DNA of 64,000 bases, taken from NCBI GenBank assembly GCA_030867875.1, contig JAOWCC010001634.1, forward strand, positions 7,859,877 through 7,923,876. The letters run 5' to 3'. The notes under the pieces are model-generated. The model was given only the letters and a program-made list of their open reading frames with translations. It was not told the origin of the DNA and ran no database searches. Source of the stretch: Actinernus sp. WN-2022 (taxonomy: Eukaryota; Cnidaria; Anthozoa; Actiniaria; Actinernidae). Shown here piece by piece: positions 22,118 to 33,871 of the stretch; the first letter of the stretch is position 1, and each line of letters opens with the position of its first letter. A program made the translations under genes and the position numbers.

Positions 22118-23475
22118 TTCGTAATTATTCCGACCTCGCTTAAACCTAACAGCCGTAAGTACATGTCGCCAAAAACAATACCATTCTGCGCGATGTTCGT
22201 ATCCAGAATCGTGCCCCTCCCATCTCCTGCTTCCCCTTGTCGCAGATAGCCATCGGACAGAAGACATTCCTCGAGTTCGGGTGTAGAAAGAATTCCAGCA
22301 AAGTCTTGGGTGACGTCGATGCCATACATATCGAATCCTATTTGTTGGAGTCTAGAAACAAAATCTGGCATCTTTGGAAGAAAGAGTTCCAAAGGTATCT
22401 GGGAGACTCCAATTTTGCAACCAAGACTGCATGGGGTCCTTCCTTGTTCGTTGCTATCCAATTTGCTTTGGTGGGTCTATTCGGCTCTATATTGGAAATA
22501 GTTTCTCCAATCCTATCCTTGGAAGGATATAGAACCGTATGAACTATCTTCGTTTGGACAAAGATAGCACCACCACCTACTAGTCCCTGCTTCGTTTCTC
22601 GTACTATTTTCTGGATATTTTGGATAGCAACTTTTGCAGATCCAAGTTCCCCCAACGTACAATATGTTTTCCCTCTATAGGATACTACGTCTTCTTTCCG
22701 AATGTATCCATAGACATAGAAATCATCGACAAAGATATCCGATACTGGAAGCAAGTCCATAGGACCTTTGTACTTCTCAAAATATCAGTTGTACTTGGGA
22801 TATATCTGGAACATGGTTGCTGTCGAACGTATTCTCGAAGAGGATGTGTTTTGCTATGGACTTTTCGGAGCGAATACCAATTTGGCGAAATGTCGTGTGG
22901 ATTGCGGTTTCTCGAGAGCTTTCCATACTTCTATATATATATATTTCGCGAATGTCAAGATGGATCGTACTTGGCGCAGAAAAATCTACAAAATGTTTGG
23001 GACGTGTGGAAACTACAGATTCCCGTCCCCTTTTTGAGAACAGGGACACAAAAATCTAAGAGAATAAGTTTCCCATTTTCTACATTTTGTGCCAAGATAC
23101 TTGACCATGATGGAAAAGAGAAAAAAGATGTTGTAGAAGCTGGGACCAGCCCGATATGCCTATTTTTAGGGATTCGCCAAATCATTCGCGAAAAAGAACC
23201 TTGGGGCTCTAATTAGTTCTACATGCTGCAAAAATGCATCTGGATCTGATCCAAATTCGTGACCTTCTGGAATTTCCATCTGCCATCCCGCAAATAGTCT
23301 CCAACAGCACTTGGTGTTGGTTCAAATCTTAATCCCAGTTGCAGCTCTTATATGTCTCTTGGATATGTGTTTGGGCTGCCAAATATGGGATCAAACTCTT
23401 CTAATATGGCTCCTCGTGTTGGTAATTTGCGTGGCTTAATTTTTGGTGGATGTTTATATTTAGTTGGAATTAACG
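22118..23475 (-). pseudogene. Unrecognised gene remnant, N-terminal half
   Basis: Minus-strand reading from about 23475. GAILEEFDPIFGSPNTYPRD and LRFEPTPSAVGDYLRDGRWK are followed, after frameshifts, by LILLDFCVP and SNHVPDISQVQLIF. Then come LLPVSDIFVDDFYVYGYIR, GKTYCTLGELGSAKVAIQNI and finally FVSRLQQIGFDMYGIDVTQD plus NGIVFGDMYLRLLG (to about 22135). The segments are long, conserved-looking and share one strand and order, so they derive from one protein of several hundred residues. I cannot name the family. Open frames on the plus strand over the same region are shadows. Confidence 0.45.
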
Positions 23476-24128
23476 GAGTTGGTAATCGGCTTTGAACTTG
23501 GTGAGAAATGTACATGTGTTGATCAATCAGTCTCCGTTTTTTTCCTTATATATATAGTGGATTTTATATCTTCAAATAGACGTTTATCATCTCGCGGCAC
23601 AATAAGGGTGGAGGATGTCACGTGCTTGGCGGCTCCCATTGTATTAGTAGTAAGAATACTAGCGGTTCTGCATCACTTTTCACTCTTGTGCTGGTTTGGT
23701 TACTAGAAATTTTACATTTAAATTGCAGAGCAGTGAAGAAAGTATTAGATTTAGGTATCCATGTTAAACTTCCAAATTTCTACTTCTTTATTTCATCTTA
23801 AATGATCTTTCCGTTAGCATGCTTTTAAATATTTTAAAAAGAGAACGTTAAGGTTTCATAGGTTTGTAATTTTACAGTTTTTTTTCTATCGTTCGTTTAC
23901 AGAAAAGGATTTAAGTGAGCGGCCTTTCTTCAACATTACCTATCAAATTGTAGAGTTTATAATTTATTTTACCTGTTCAAATGATGTGATAGTTTAAAAG
24001 GCAGCATCCAAGGAGATCAACATGAAGTAACTTATCTTGTGTAATTTAAGCGATTTGCGTCTGCCTCACAATTTAACAGAAGTTCTCACCAACGTTTCCA
24101 TTTCTCAGACTACTTTAGCGATGGAAAA
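23476..24128. other. Non-coding region upstream of the PAN-domain exon
   Basis: No gene recognised; AT-rich, with a T8 run near 23880. It may hold the promoter of the following gene but no element is distinctive. Confidence 0.4.
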
Positions 24129-24519
24129 ATGGTCCCAGTTCTATTGTTAACTATCATCTCTATGTTATGATGGCAACACGCCGTGACGGAGGAGTGTGTG
24201 ACAGCATACAGTGATGATGGACGAGTTCTTCATGGTCACGTCATCACACATTCCACTCAGCACAACATTTTGGAATGCAGCGATCAATGTGACCTTCACA
24301 TGAACTGTCATAGTATCAACTTTTACCACAATAGAGCCTTATGCCAGTTGAACAACGCTACCCACTTGTCACACCCAGAGGACATGACCAGTGTACCTGA
24401 TGGGTGTTATCTGATCTACTTTCACCATCCATACATTTGCAGTGATGAGCTCTGTTTCAGTAACACGTATAACGGTTCCTGTGCTCTTAAATTAGACGGC
24501 ATGAACTACTGGTGTAACT
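24129..24519 (+). pseudogene. Secreted PAN/apple-EGF exon with in-frame TGA in the signal peptide
   Basis: From ATG 24129 the frame encodes a hydrophobic start (VPVLLLTIISML), a TGA at 24168-24170, then a PAN/apple domain: ECVTAYSDD, ILECSDQCDLHMNCHSINFY and ALCQLNNATH, with the usual Cys spacing. The beginning of an EGF-like module follows (CSDELCFSNTYNGSCAL...YWCNC). The exon ends at a good splice donor (AACT/GTAAGT, 24519/24520) in phase 1, the phase used for shuffled extracellular modules. It is followed by an F5/8 exon at 25025, so both probably belong to one adhesion-type protein. The TGA makes this copy non-coding unless it is a sequence error or translation starts downstream. Confidence 0.78.
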
Positions 24520-25024
24520 GTAAGTATAAGTGTATATTATACTGAAATATTCTTCATGGGAAATAACAGTTTTTGTCAAAAGACATTATTAATAATGAAA
24601 CTCTCTTAATTCCTTACATCTATTTCTTAAAAGGTATTCAGTGAAAAAACAGGTTTACTTCTGAATATAAACCTTGATCTTTAAGGAAAATCATATCTCT
24701 GCTATCCTTACATGTAAACCTTATTGGGATGGTATTCGACAAGTTCCTATAATAGTAACTCTTTAAATACCAGTTGAAGACATTTAAAACGTTTCATTCG
24801 AGTGTACATTTCAGCTGTTTGTCCACCATTTTCCTCAGTCACACAAAAACAAATGTTACTTTCGAACTTCGAAATTAGGGAATTAAGCAAATCAGTGCAT
24901 GCCATTGTGAAAATGGCAGCCATGGTGAGGTTGTGTGCTATGCTGAGATAACTCTACTTAACTGATCAATTCACACTATTTAATGAATATGTAAATACAT
25001 TGTTGCAACTTAATTACATCATAG

Positions 25025-25355
25025 ATGCATGGTGTAAAGATCAGCTACTTGGAATGCAGAATGGCGACATAGCAGACTCTCAAATCAATGCCAGCTCTAG
25101 TAGGCAAAGTGGGTACCAGGCATCGGAAGGTCGCTTACACAACAGAAAGAGAAATTCGACATACAGGGGTGCGTGGGTGGCAGAGAGAAACCTAGTCGGA
25201 GAGTACCTACACGTAGACGTTGGTAGAATGATGCTGATAGGAAGGTGGCGACACAGGGAAATCAGTGGTATCAAGCGAGGGTAACAAGCTACATCATTTC
25301 CTATAGTAACGACGGTAACAAGTGGATTGACTACAAGCAGGCAGGAAGTGTTAAG
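25025..25355 (+). pseudogene. F5/8 type C (discoidin) domain exon with one frameshift
   Basis: After an acceptor (catcatag/atgc, 25024/25025) the translation gives the start of a discoidin domain: CKDQLLGMQNGDIADSQINA, then GAWVAERNLVGEYLHVDVG. A one-base shift near 25240 moves the frame to VATQGNQWYQARVTSYIISY and GNKWIDYKQAGS, ending at a donor (AAG/GTAATG, 25355/25356). Discoidin domains bind lipids, sugars or collagen at the cell surface. Position and phase suggest it is the next module after the PAN/EGF exon 0.5 kb upstream; the exon finishing the EGF module was not found. Confidence 0.8.
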
Positions 25356-25484
25356 GTAATGGGTTGGTAATGGTAATTATGTGATGTAAAGGTGATGTTT
25401 TTTGAGACATTTTATCAATCTATTTAGGTAACTATCAAACTACCTATCTCCATCGTCATCAGTCTTTATCTCGATCTGCGACTA

Positions 25485-26160
25485 CAGCTTCATCTGAAAC
25501 AATCTCAAACTCAATTTTAATCTCAACATCAAACTCAAACTTAATCTCAACCTCAATCTCAATCTTATTCTCAACTTAAACATCAACATTAACATTAACA
25601 TCAACATCAATATCAACCTCATCATCAACCTCAATCACAACCTCAATCACAAACACAATAACCACACCACAACCTCAATTTCATCATGCAATCTCAAGCA
25701 CAATCACAGTCTTAATCTCTACATCTTTCCATAGTTAATAGAGTGGAATGGTTAGGAAACCCGGCAAACTTCAAAAGGGCTAACAAAGGCGCTGCGATTT
25801 ATGTTGGAAGGGGTAAGACAAAAGATTGTGCACGATCATAGTTCATTAGCGTTCCCTGAACGACTGAACTCACACGTTTCTATTGGCTGATTGATTAACA
25901 TGTTGGAATTTCTATTGTGTTTTGTGCACGGTAGTGGTTGAAAAAAGCGAACAAAGACATATAACAAAGAAGGTCCCTGAGTTTCCTAACCATTCCACTC
26001 TATTAACTATGATCTTTCCAAATGGCAATCTCAAACACAGTACCAAACACAATCACAATCACTCTCATTTTCATTTTCACTCTCTCTCATTCTCTCTAAT
26101 CGCCGGGCCTCAACCTCAATCACAATCACGTACAATCTCAACAGTTGTCTCCATCGCGCT
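25485..26160. repeat. 'aatctcaacctc'-type low-complexity field split by a MITE
   Basis: Degenerate CAA/CTC-rich repeats (tcaatctcaac, aacatcaac, caatcacaa) at 25485-25725 continue at 26030-26160. The interruption is the transposon at 25730-26011. No coding despite an open frame at 25922-26263. Confidence 0.75.
25730..26011. mobile_element. MITE with ~30-bp terminal inverted repeats, hAT-like target duplication
   Basis: Ends catagttaatagagtggaat and its inverse attccactctattaactatg. Flanks carry the direct repeat atctttc(c) at 25723-25729 and 26012-26018, consistent with the 7-9 bp duplications of hAT elements. It is inserted in a low-complexity field. Confidence 0.78.
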
Positions 26161-26525
26161 CTCATTACGAATTCATCAAATCAGAAAATATGGACAGGAT
26201 GGGATGCGATACCACCACCAGCACGTTAATTTTTTTTCTCTTTTTTTGGCACTTCGCAGATAAGCTTCAATCTTTCGGTAACTATATAATTATATTAAAA
26301 ATATTTAAATATCTGTGCCCGTGATTTTATAATTGGCAAGTGACTGTGTGAAACTAGGTATGTGTGATGATGTTTCTCTAGAACAATCTAGATTTGCCTT
26401 AGAGATATCTAGAAGATCGATTGATTATATCTTAGAAGGTTCCAGAACTTATCAAAATGCTCCTTCAAGCTCAAGGAGTTTTCTCGAAATGAAGTTTCTA
26501 GAAATGCATTTTTAATAATCAGGAT

Positions 26526-26690
26526 ATATAGAGGATATTACATGGCCGCTTGGAGATACGGATTTTATCTTCGAGTGTTGATGAAATATCTTACGAGTGA
26601 GTGCAGCGAACGAGTAAGGTATTTCATCAACACGAGAAGATAAAATTAGTATCTCCAAGCGGCCATGTCATGTTCTGTATAATATATAAT
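26526..26690. mobile_element. Palindromic MITE around 'catggccgcttggagatac'
   Basis: Nearly the whole 165 bp folds on itself. The left arm contains acatggccgcttggagatac and tgttgatgaaata; the right arm their inverses. The centre is itself a small palindrome (cttacgagtg...cgaacgagtaag). Confidence 0.78.
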
Positions 26691-27022
26691 TATCGATGAA
26701 ATACCAGTTTCAATGTCTTCCAGCTTTGAAAGCCAGTCATATTTTCAAAAGTGATATCTTTAACGTGTGAATATATCATTTAATATCTCTTCACGTGTGA
26801 AGATATCACCTTTTAGAAAGAAATATATACTGGTATCAGGGGTGGATCCAGGGTAGTTTATGTGATTTCCGTAAACTACTCAACTTTTTTCAAACCTCTA
26901 ATTATTAAAGAAAAGTCTAACAAAAATGAGTAATCTCGTCGATTCCTAACCGATTCCTGTCAGAGTAAACTACTCAGTCCAAACCCTGGATCCACCCCTG
27001 GGTATTTCATCGATAATTATAT
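26683..27022. mobile_element. Outer MITE with ends 'ataattatcgatgaaatacc'
   Basis: 20-bp inverted ends lie at 26685-26705 and 27001-27022. The interior has cttcacgtgtgaagatatcac palindromes. A second MITE (26837-27000) sits inside it close to the right end, so the outer element is the older one. Confidence 0.65.
26837..27000. mobile_element. Nested 'CAGGGGTGGATCC' MITE
   Basis: 164 bp with inverted ends caggggtggatccaggg and ccctggatccacccctg plus matching subterminal gtaaactact/agtagtttac. The direct repeat ggtat flanks it at 26832-26836 and 27001-27005. CAGGGG termini are common among hAT-like MITEs; the 5-bp duplication is shorter than the usual 8. Confidence 0.8.
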
Positions 27023-30000
27023 ATTAAAAATATATTTTACGTATGTTACTAAATATACTTGTTTTAGAACTGTATGAAGGTAGCTATATTATTCAGTGTA
27101 AACCGAGCTATCATCCTGAGCCTTTGTTGTGAACAGAAAGCCGTTCAAGACAGGTGTCTTCATTTTAGCAAAACTAGGAAGCTTTAGGCGACATTATGCA
27201 TCAGCTTTACTATAACCGAATACACTAAACTTGATCATACATCACCAGCAAAAAACACCACTAAGAGATGAGAGGCCTTTCAAGCCTTGCTTTCATCAGT
27301 GGTTTTTCAATAACTCAATAATGCCAATAACTCAACAGAAATTCTTCATATTGCTCTAAAACTAAAAAGAATAACTAGTTTTAATGTGATATCTCATGTA
27401 GTAGTATTAGTTTCCCTCTACAGATTAATCTTCCAAATTATGCAAATTACGAGGCGGACATTATGAAAGTTGTCAATAATTCGTGATACATGTTTATAAA
27501 ATGGGGTAAGGACAAGTGCAATCAAGAAAATCACGAGAACTAAGAACTCTTGACTACGCTTGCATGCATGTAGTCCGATTTCTCAACCACAGTTTGCGAT
27601 ACTGGAAAACATTTGTTCTGCATTTTTGATCCAAAAGCCGTCAGCTGTTTTGATATAATAGCACGGAGATTTAAAGAAAATAAATTTACGGTAGTTTACA
27701 CAATGGTATGTGCTCTTATACTTTTTATTTAGCACGTTTTACGTCATCGCATGGTCAAACTTTTTGTGGATTTCGCTACGCGCTAGCCGAGTGAATCCAC
27801 AACAAATTTTGGCTACGAGATGTCGAAAAACGTGATAAAGATGAGGACATACCACGTTAAACTATCGTAAATTTGATTGTTACAACAACAAACTAAAAAT
27901 CGTGAGGCGAACAGGGAAAAATGCTGGGAGAAAAGTGATTCTAGTGCGCTATCACGCAATTGATCTTGCACGAGCGATCACGTAACCTACCGTGGTATCC
28001 TCATATTTCCAGTGGCAATCATGATCCAATCATAAAACGAGAAATTTGACAGTTGTAAAATTAAAAAACCTTTGTAGGAAATGGCAAATAGCTCTGCTGA
28101 ATCACCAATCACCTATCACCAATACAACAAAAGTTTCCTTTGGCCAGCCACAATAAAAAAGTTAGTTTGCAACCAGAGGAGGATTCCATAGTATCCCAGA
28201 CCTATTTGCGCGCCTAGTATTTCCAAGATGGCCGTGCTAGACCGGACATCCGTGATGTATTTGTTTATAACAGAACAGATCACTCCGTGACCACTCTATA
28301 CGGTAAGATAAGCTTTTGTATTATTCTCAAATCATTATTAATGCTGCTGGCTGTTTATTGGGTAACATTCAATATAAATATCATACTAAAAAGCGTGTTA
28401 TTGTGGAAGGTCATGGTTCGTCTCATATTGTTGGCTTTCGACCCCTTCAACAATACTGCCTGTTGTAAAATTTTAAAACGAGTATTTTAATTTATTTTGG
28501 CATATCCTAACGGTTTAAGCTATTCAATAATCATTTACCTAAAAGTTCTCCAAAGTTCGCCATCTTTTGTACCTTTTCTGGGACCTTTAGATTGTGGTAA
28601 TTTTGTTGGCAAGTCAACGCGCGAAATTAAGACATTGCGTTAGTTTACAAAATGTTGCGCGAAACATGTAAAAATTCAAACGCCCACCTCACTAAATACT
28701 CATTTCCATTTCCGCAGCCGCTAAAACCTAGGATCTGGGAAGTTCCCAAATAATATTTAAAAGGACAATCAACGAAAATAGTGTCAAATATTTTAATTGA
28801 GCGTAGTTTTTGTCTTGAATAGCGTATGATGCATTCTGGCTTCGAGATGAATTCACTGTAAAGTCAAAATGTGTTGTGCATTAAATTTATGATAAAAAAC
28901 GTTTTGACTGCCACTGAATTAATGCATGTTTTACAGAGAATCCTTTATTATTAGTTCTGCTTTGTTTTTGTTTTTCAAATCGTTGCCTTTATTTAGGCTT
29001 CATGTTACTACTTTAGCTGACATTGCACTCATAGCCGGTGAATTCTGGTTCTACTCACCACACGGACAAAATCCTAACTCGAAAAGGAAGACTGAATGAA
29101 AACTTCTTTATTGGATCAAGTTGTTTCAATTTTAATTTACTGCTAGGTGTTTCCGTGTGTGTTTAAAATAAGTTAACTACAAATAAAAACATTACACCAG
29201 ATTTTAATGTCCGTGAATCGTGCTATTGCATTACAATTTAATACATGTACACTGATGTAAAACACCTCTGCCTGACAAAAAAGTCAATAAACTATTGAAT
29301 GCATTCAGAAGTCTTACCTTAATATCGCAACTTCAACTTCATTTGAAACGAACAAGAACAAGACTGTCTATAAAGTCTGAAAACATTGTGGGGCGGCCTC
29401 GTGGAATAGTACTGGCTATTCAAACAATGCCTAACCCTGTAACAATACAATACAATTACCTAAAACAATGCAATTCTTTATCAGTGCAGTCCAAATGGGG
29501 TCCAATAAAATGCAAGGTTTTGAGAGGTCAAGGGCTGCTGAACATTGTCCACACTTTTCTTTGCCATCGACAGAAACTCTTCAATAAAACTCAAATAGAC
29601 AGCTCTACAACAGAGTTTGATACACGAAAGTGATGGCAGACATAAAGAAAATATCTCTGACGAAATACAGGTTATATAGATCAGTTGACACTCCTTAAAA
29701 TTAGTTTATCTTTGCCGTTTTCTCGTCCTGGAGCATTCCTTCACGACGCCTGACGGATCGATATGCGATGTGCATAGGCTGCTCGGTGAAAGCAGGTGAT
29801 GACGTCACGCAAAAAAACGATAACATAAGGCAAAACGCAATGCATGGAATCCTCCTCTGGTTTATAACAGCAATCGGTGGAATAATAATATGGTGGAATA
29901 ATAATATGTGGATGATGGGTTGAGCGGCTGGTGAGGAGGGAGAGAGCACAAGTGAAAACCATTTAGGTTATAACCTTAACTATTTCCTAAGCTTTGTTTT

Positions 30001-30318
30001 AATTGTGATAACACTGGGTGTATAGACCTTATAATACTATGACAGCCCTTGCTATAAACGTAGCTTATTTTGTGACGTAGATACCACCATGCTGACATAA
30101 CTACAAAGAACTAACTCGCATCATGCATAAACCAACATAATTAATGGTAGAATCGCATAGCCAAAGCTGAATCGCACGGTGCATTTGCGAAATCAGACGC
30201 TGATTGGCTGAGACGGAGTGGTGATTCAGAGTGGAATCACCACTGTAGAATTTATAACTTAGCAAAATATCAACAAAAGTACTAAATCTTCAAGTAATTC
30301 ATCGGACTATGCGATTCA
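27023..30318. other. Non-coding region, no gene recognised
   Basis: Read on both strands without finding a recognisable protein. Open frames at 28287-28490 and 29295-29633 lack family features. An imperfect palindrome of about 145 bp at 27710-27855 (centre cgctacgcgctagccgag, outer ends gtatgtgctctta and its inverse) looks like another decayed MITE. Confidence 0.5.
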
Positions 30319-30462
30319 AGGAAAATCACATGCCTGACCCGGTAATTCCTCGTTAAATTGCACTCGAAAAACCGATATCGCCCTCGTCGAAACGACTCGG
30401 GCGATATCGGTTTTCTCGTGCAATTTAACGTGGAATTACCTCGTCAGGCATGTGATTTTCCT
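30319..30462. mobile_element. 144-bp foldback MITE
   Basis: About 65-bp arms (aggaaaatcacatgcctgac..., aaattgcac..., accgatatcgccc) face each other across a 15-nt loop with about five mismatches. No clear target duplication. The motif aaattgcacgagaaaacc also occurs at 35933-35950. Confidence 0.78.
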
Positions 30463-30784
30463 ATAATATCATGACATCATATATAAATTAGCATAATGGT
30501 AATTATCATGACATATTCCTCCTTAGAAGGAATGCACTAAAGCAACTAATAACAATAACATAATTTTAACGATTGTCAAGGTTTAATGGTTAATGTTCAG
30601 TGTTCGACTGTATCATTTCATCAAGTCAGTACTGGTTAGCATCCTAATAGTACTACTCGGCCATACCTAGTTCTTTGCACAACTTCAGACTTATCCTCAG
30701 CCTTGCCTTCACTTGTAACTTGCTGCTGCTGCACTTGTCCCTCCTCTCTTTTCCCACTTGAGTTTTGAGAATTTTTTGTATGGC

Positions 30785-31060
30785 AAAACAGGGAATTCAA
30801 ATTAAGTACGCGAATAGCACCATTTCCAAAGTCACAGACGTACAGTTTCTTGTCGAGAAAGACGATTCCAGCGGGGCTTCTAAACTTAGAGTCCTTTCCT
30901 TTACCATTGAAATGCCCTGCGTGCATCTACGCCACCCGCAATAAGAGTGACATCACAAGGACAATGCATATCAATCATATAGATGGCATGCTGTTGTCGG
31001 TCGGTGACAAACAATTTACTGTACGTTTCCGAGGTGTTACTTTACCTTGAACGCTTTCGT
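30785..31060 (-). pseudogene. NHL-repeat exon (frameshifted)
   Basis: Read on the minus strand, the translation gives blades of an NHL propeller: SETYSKLFVTDRQQHAIYMI...DVTLIAGG from about 31045, then after a one-base shift GHFNGKGKDSKF, SPAGIVFLDKKLYVCDFGN and GAIRVLNL to about 30800. NHL propellers mediate protein or RNA binding in TRIM-type ubiquitin ligases and in peptidyl-glycine lyases. The rest of the protein is not in the window. The downstream Gln/Lys-rich continuation (30636-30790) may be linker or intron. Confidence 0.75.
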
Positions 31061-31494
31061 CGAGGACTGCTACTTCTGCTATAGACACTCGGGATAGAAA
31101 CAATCAATCTAATGTTAGTTGATAAATAAAGGAAAAAGTCCAAAAGGTGAAGCACATAATCTCTGAACCTGAAGAGACTTACCTGCATTTATCTGGCCGT
31201 TTTCTTTTCTTGCCCATATATGTTACGAATTATTGATTGTCAACCGAAAGACCAGATTTTTGTATGCTGAAGAACACGACAGAGCAACTGACTGAAACAA
31301 CTCCTTCGTGTGCAATGCAAAGCTGTCCGAAGTTTACCACCGACATATCACGAGCTTCAGCCAAAGCACAATAGGGAACGTGCTGGTGTCGACTGGTGAC
31401 GACAGAGGTGTAACGCAATTCAATACGTTGTCACTGGCCATAGCCTGTATGCGCCCAGAGGGCCACCAATAAATAAACAAATAAATAAATAAAA

Positions 31495-31640
31495 AGATAT
31501 ACGGATTCCGGATTCCATAAGGGCTGGATTCCATAAGTGGCTGGATTCTGGATTCCGTTATAGTGGATTCCGGATTCCATTGCTATGGATAGTGGATTCC
31601 GGATTCCAGATTCAAAATCTCGTGGATTCCGGATTACCTT
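31495..31640. repeat. 'ggattccggattcc' minisatellite
   Basis: About ten units of ggattcc(g/a)gattcc with variable spacers such as ataagggct and atagt. An AATA/AAAT tract precedes it at 31468-31492. No coding. Confidence 0.8.
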
Positions 31641-31894
31641 ACATGAGGCGAACAATAGCTTCCTTCTCAATCTGTGCATATCCTTGTTGAGATTTCTGTT
31701 AATTATAAATAAGGATTTGAATGCATATGAGATAGCTAGGTTGACCTTCTGGTAGCAACCAGCTCCTAGACCTGACTGAGATCTATGCATCAAGCTTTTT
31801 TACAGCATATGATGTAGAAGCGGAGTACTAGTTTAGATGTCATGACTTTCTTTGTTACTCTCAGTGCATTCTCTTGCTTCTCTTCCCAGTGCCA

Positions 31895-32700
31895 TCAGGG
31901 TACATCCCTTTTTGACAATACTCTGAGTGGATTTGTGAGGAAACTCATATTTTTGCACTTATGACAGGTTTTGCCGAATGCAGGGCACTGTCTTGGTTCA
32001 TGGTTTGTTCCACATCTCTTACATGGCGGCGGTCCTTTGCTTGCAGCGTGTTTGTTCTCCGGTGGATTGTCACGCTTGTAATGTGTTTGTCGGGCTTTCA
32101 CGCGCTCTCCTTTCTGTTTACAAAAATCTACAGCCTTTAATTGTCTCCTCACTCATCGATTTTATATGGTTCTTAGAAAGCTCTGCTGCTCTGCCAATAT
32201 CGATCGCTTTTTGCAGATTTAGATCTGTTTCCCGTGGTATATAACTTCTCCTTTAGTGAAGTGCTTGATAGTTATATATTTGGTGCGAGCTCTGTCACAT
32301 ATTGATGGATGTTTTCGAATTCGATCACTTTCTGCACACATGTAAATAGGTTGTAGCGCTAATAGGTTATGTTGCGATGTTGAGTCTAGGATTGCAATAT
32401 GCCTCGAATTTATCAAGCAATACCTGAATTTTCGGCCCTCTGCGCGGTCAGCGAGAACGTATTATAAATTTCAAGTGCTCAGTCCTCTCCGATAACATGG
32501 AGGGAAATGGCGACTTGCTGTTTCTGAGGGAAGCTTTCATATAAAACTCGAACCGTTGCTTCCATTCCTCCAGTTTCCTGCAACATTTCCCTCGAAACTC
32601 AGGGTTAAGGGCGGTCGGGGGCTTAAACTGGCTCATTTTGGGATTAATGCCTCGGTTCTCGGGATTTAACTCTAGCTTTATGCATAAGGTCTTTATCATG
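31895..32700 (-). pseudogene. Gypsy-type gag fragment
   Basis: From 32700 downwards: FKPPTALNPEFRG...EWKQRFEFYMKAS, the capsid N-terminus of Mag-like Gypsy gag proteins. A frameshifted middle follows, then KAVDFCKQKGERVKARQTHY and a zinc-binding CKRCGTNHEPRQCPAFGKTC at 32000-32065. No protease or reverse transcriptase follows before 31895, so only gag survives. It belongs to a different family from the element at 39.9-44.0 kb (different knuckle and start). Confidence 0.75.
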
Positions 32701-33564
32701 TAACTGTTGTCGTATTTGTATATTTCAGGTCTTCTCAGCGGACACCGATTTTGTAATCACTCAGTAACTTGGATCTCTTCACATAGGAGTGAGGGTTTCT
32801 ACATGGAAGAACAGGATTGCAACGAGTTCGAGTTGAACTGTACGGGCGTTCCTAGTTTCATCGGTTCTTTCTCCAATTATGCCAATTATTTTTAGCAGTG
32901 TTTAAGAAACAATACAATGCATTACAATACAATACATAGTAATGATTAATTATGTTACTGAGAAAAGCAAGATAAAAGTAAAAAAAAAGCGGTCATCAGC
33001 AGCGAAATCCCTCGTGGCGTAGTGGTGAGGGATTAGTGACGATTAGTGCTTGGTTTAAAATTAGGGCTAGGGTTTGTTTCGATTCTTCCCAGACGCTAAA
33101 TATTTTTATATAGTTGAGGTTGGCGTACTTGTGAGTATTTTCGTTCTAAAAAATTCTTAAGTGTCGCTTTAGTTTGTACTTTCAGGGAACCCTACAAATT
33201 CGGGTTTCTTACACCGCGGTAAAATACCCGTTTCATCAATTAAGGGTTAGAGTCCAGCGTGCGTATTTTATTGACAAATACATGCACGAGTTGACTGTAC
33301 GATGAACGAAAAATAATTAATACTGCACGAGGTCGAACTAAGGCAGAATGCAGTATGAAGAAATTTCGAGTTTATCGGACAGTTAGCAAAATTTTCAAAA
33401 CAGGAATATCACTCCTCTTTTCACTTAGTGTCTGTGAGCCTAACAGTTCTTCTAACGCATTCAGCAAAGTCAGAATCAAACCCGACGGTGAAAACTGCAC
33501 ATTTGCAGGTTTAGAAAAAATGTAAACTACATGGATGGATATAAACAGATTTCGCGACAGCATC
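32701..33564. other. Non-coding stretch with a tRNA-like SINE candidate
   Basis: 33014-33025 (tggcgtagtggt) fits a polymerase III A box and 33077-33087 (gtttcgattct) resembles a B box, about 60 bp apart. This could be a decayed tRNA-derived SINE. No cloverleaf could be drawn with confidence. Nothing else recognised. Confidence 0.3.
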
Positions 33565-33871
33565 CAGGGGCGGATCTAGGATTTCTCACTTAGGGGGCGT
33601 GAATCTCAGGGGGTCAAGGGGCATGCATCCCTCGGAAATTTGTGAAACCTACGGTCTCTGGAGCGGCATTTCCTGTATTTTGTGTCCACTTTGGAGCAAA
33701 ATACAAACTGTTCTTTAGAAATATATAGGGCATTGATCCTCCAAGGAAGGGAATTTTCGTCTGCATGCTCCAAAATTCGGACCAACATTTGTAAGTTCAA
33801 TTCCACAAAAAAAAATGGGGGGGGGGGGGGGGAGGGGAGGGGGGCGTCCGCCCACGCCTGGATCTGCCACT
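33565..33871. mobile_element. 'CAGGGGCGGATC' hAT-like MITE with internal G run
   Basis: Left end caggggcggatctagg is inverted at the right end as cctggatctgccact. Interior about 300 bp with a G-rich tract at 33808-33845. Flanks share only a rough (a/g)(g)catc match. Related in terminus to the MITE at 26837-27000. Confidence 0.7.

Noticed and set aside
22620..23216. 198-codon open frame on the plus strand
   Set aside because: No protein-like conserved segments; it is the antisense shadow of the minus-strand remnant, whose frames look more coherent.
33014..33087. A genuine tRNA gene
   Set aside because: A-box and B-box-like motifs are present but no consistent cloverleaf; at most a decayed SINE.
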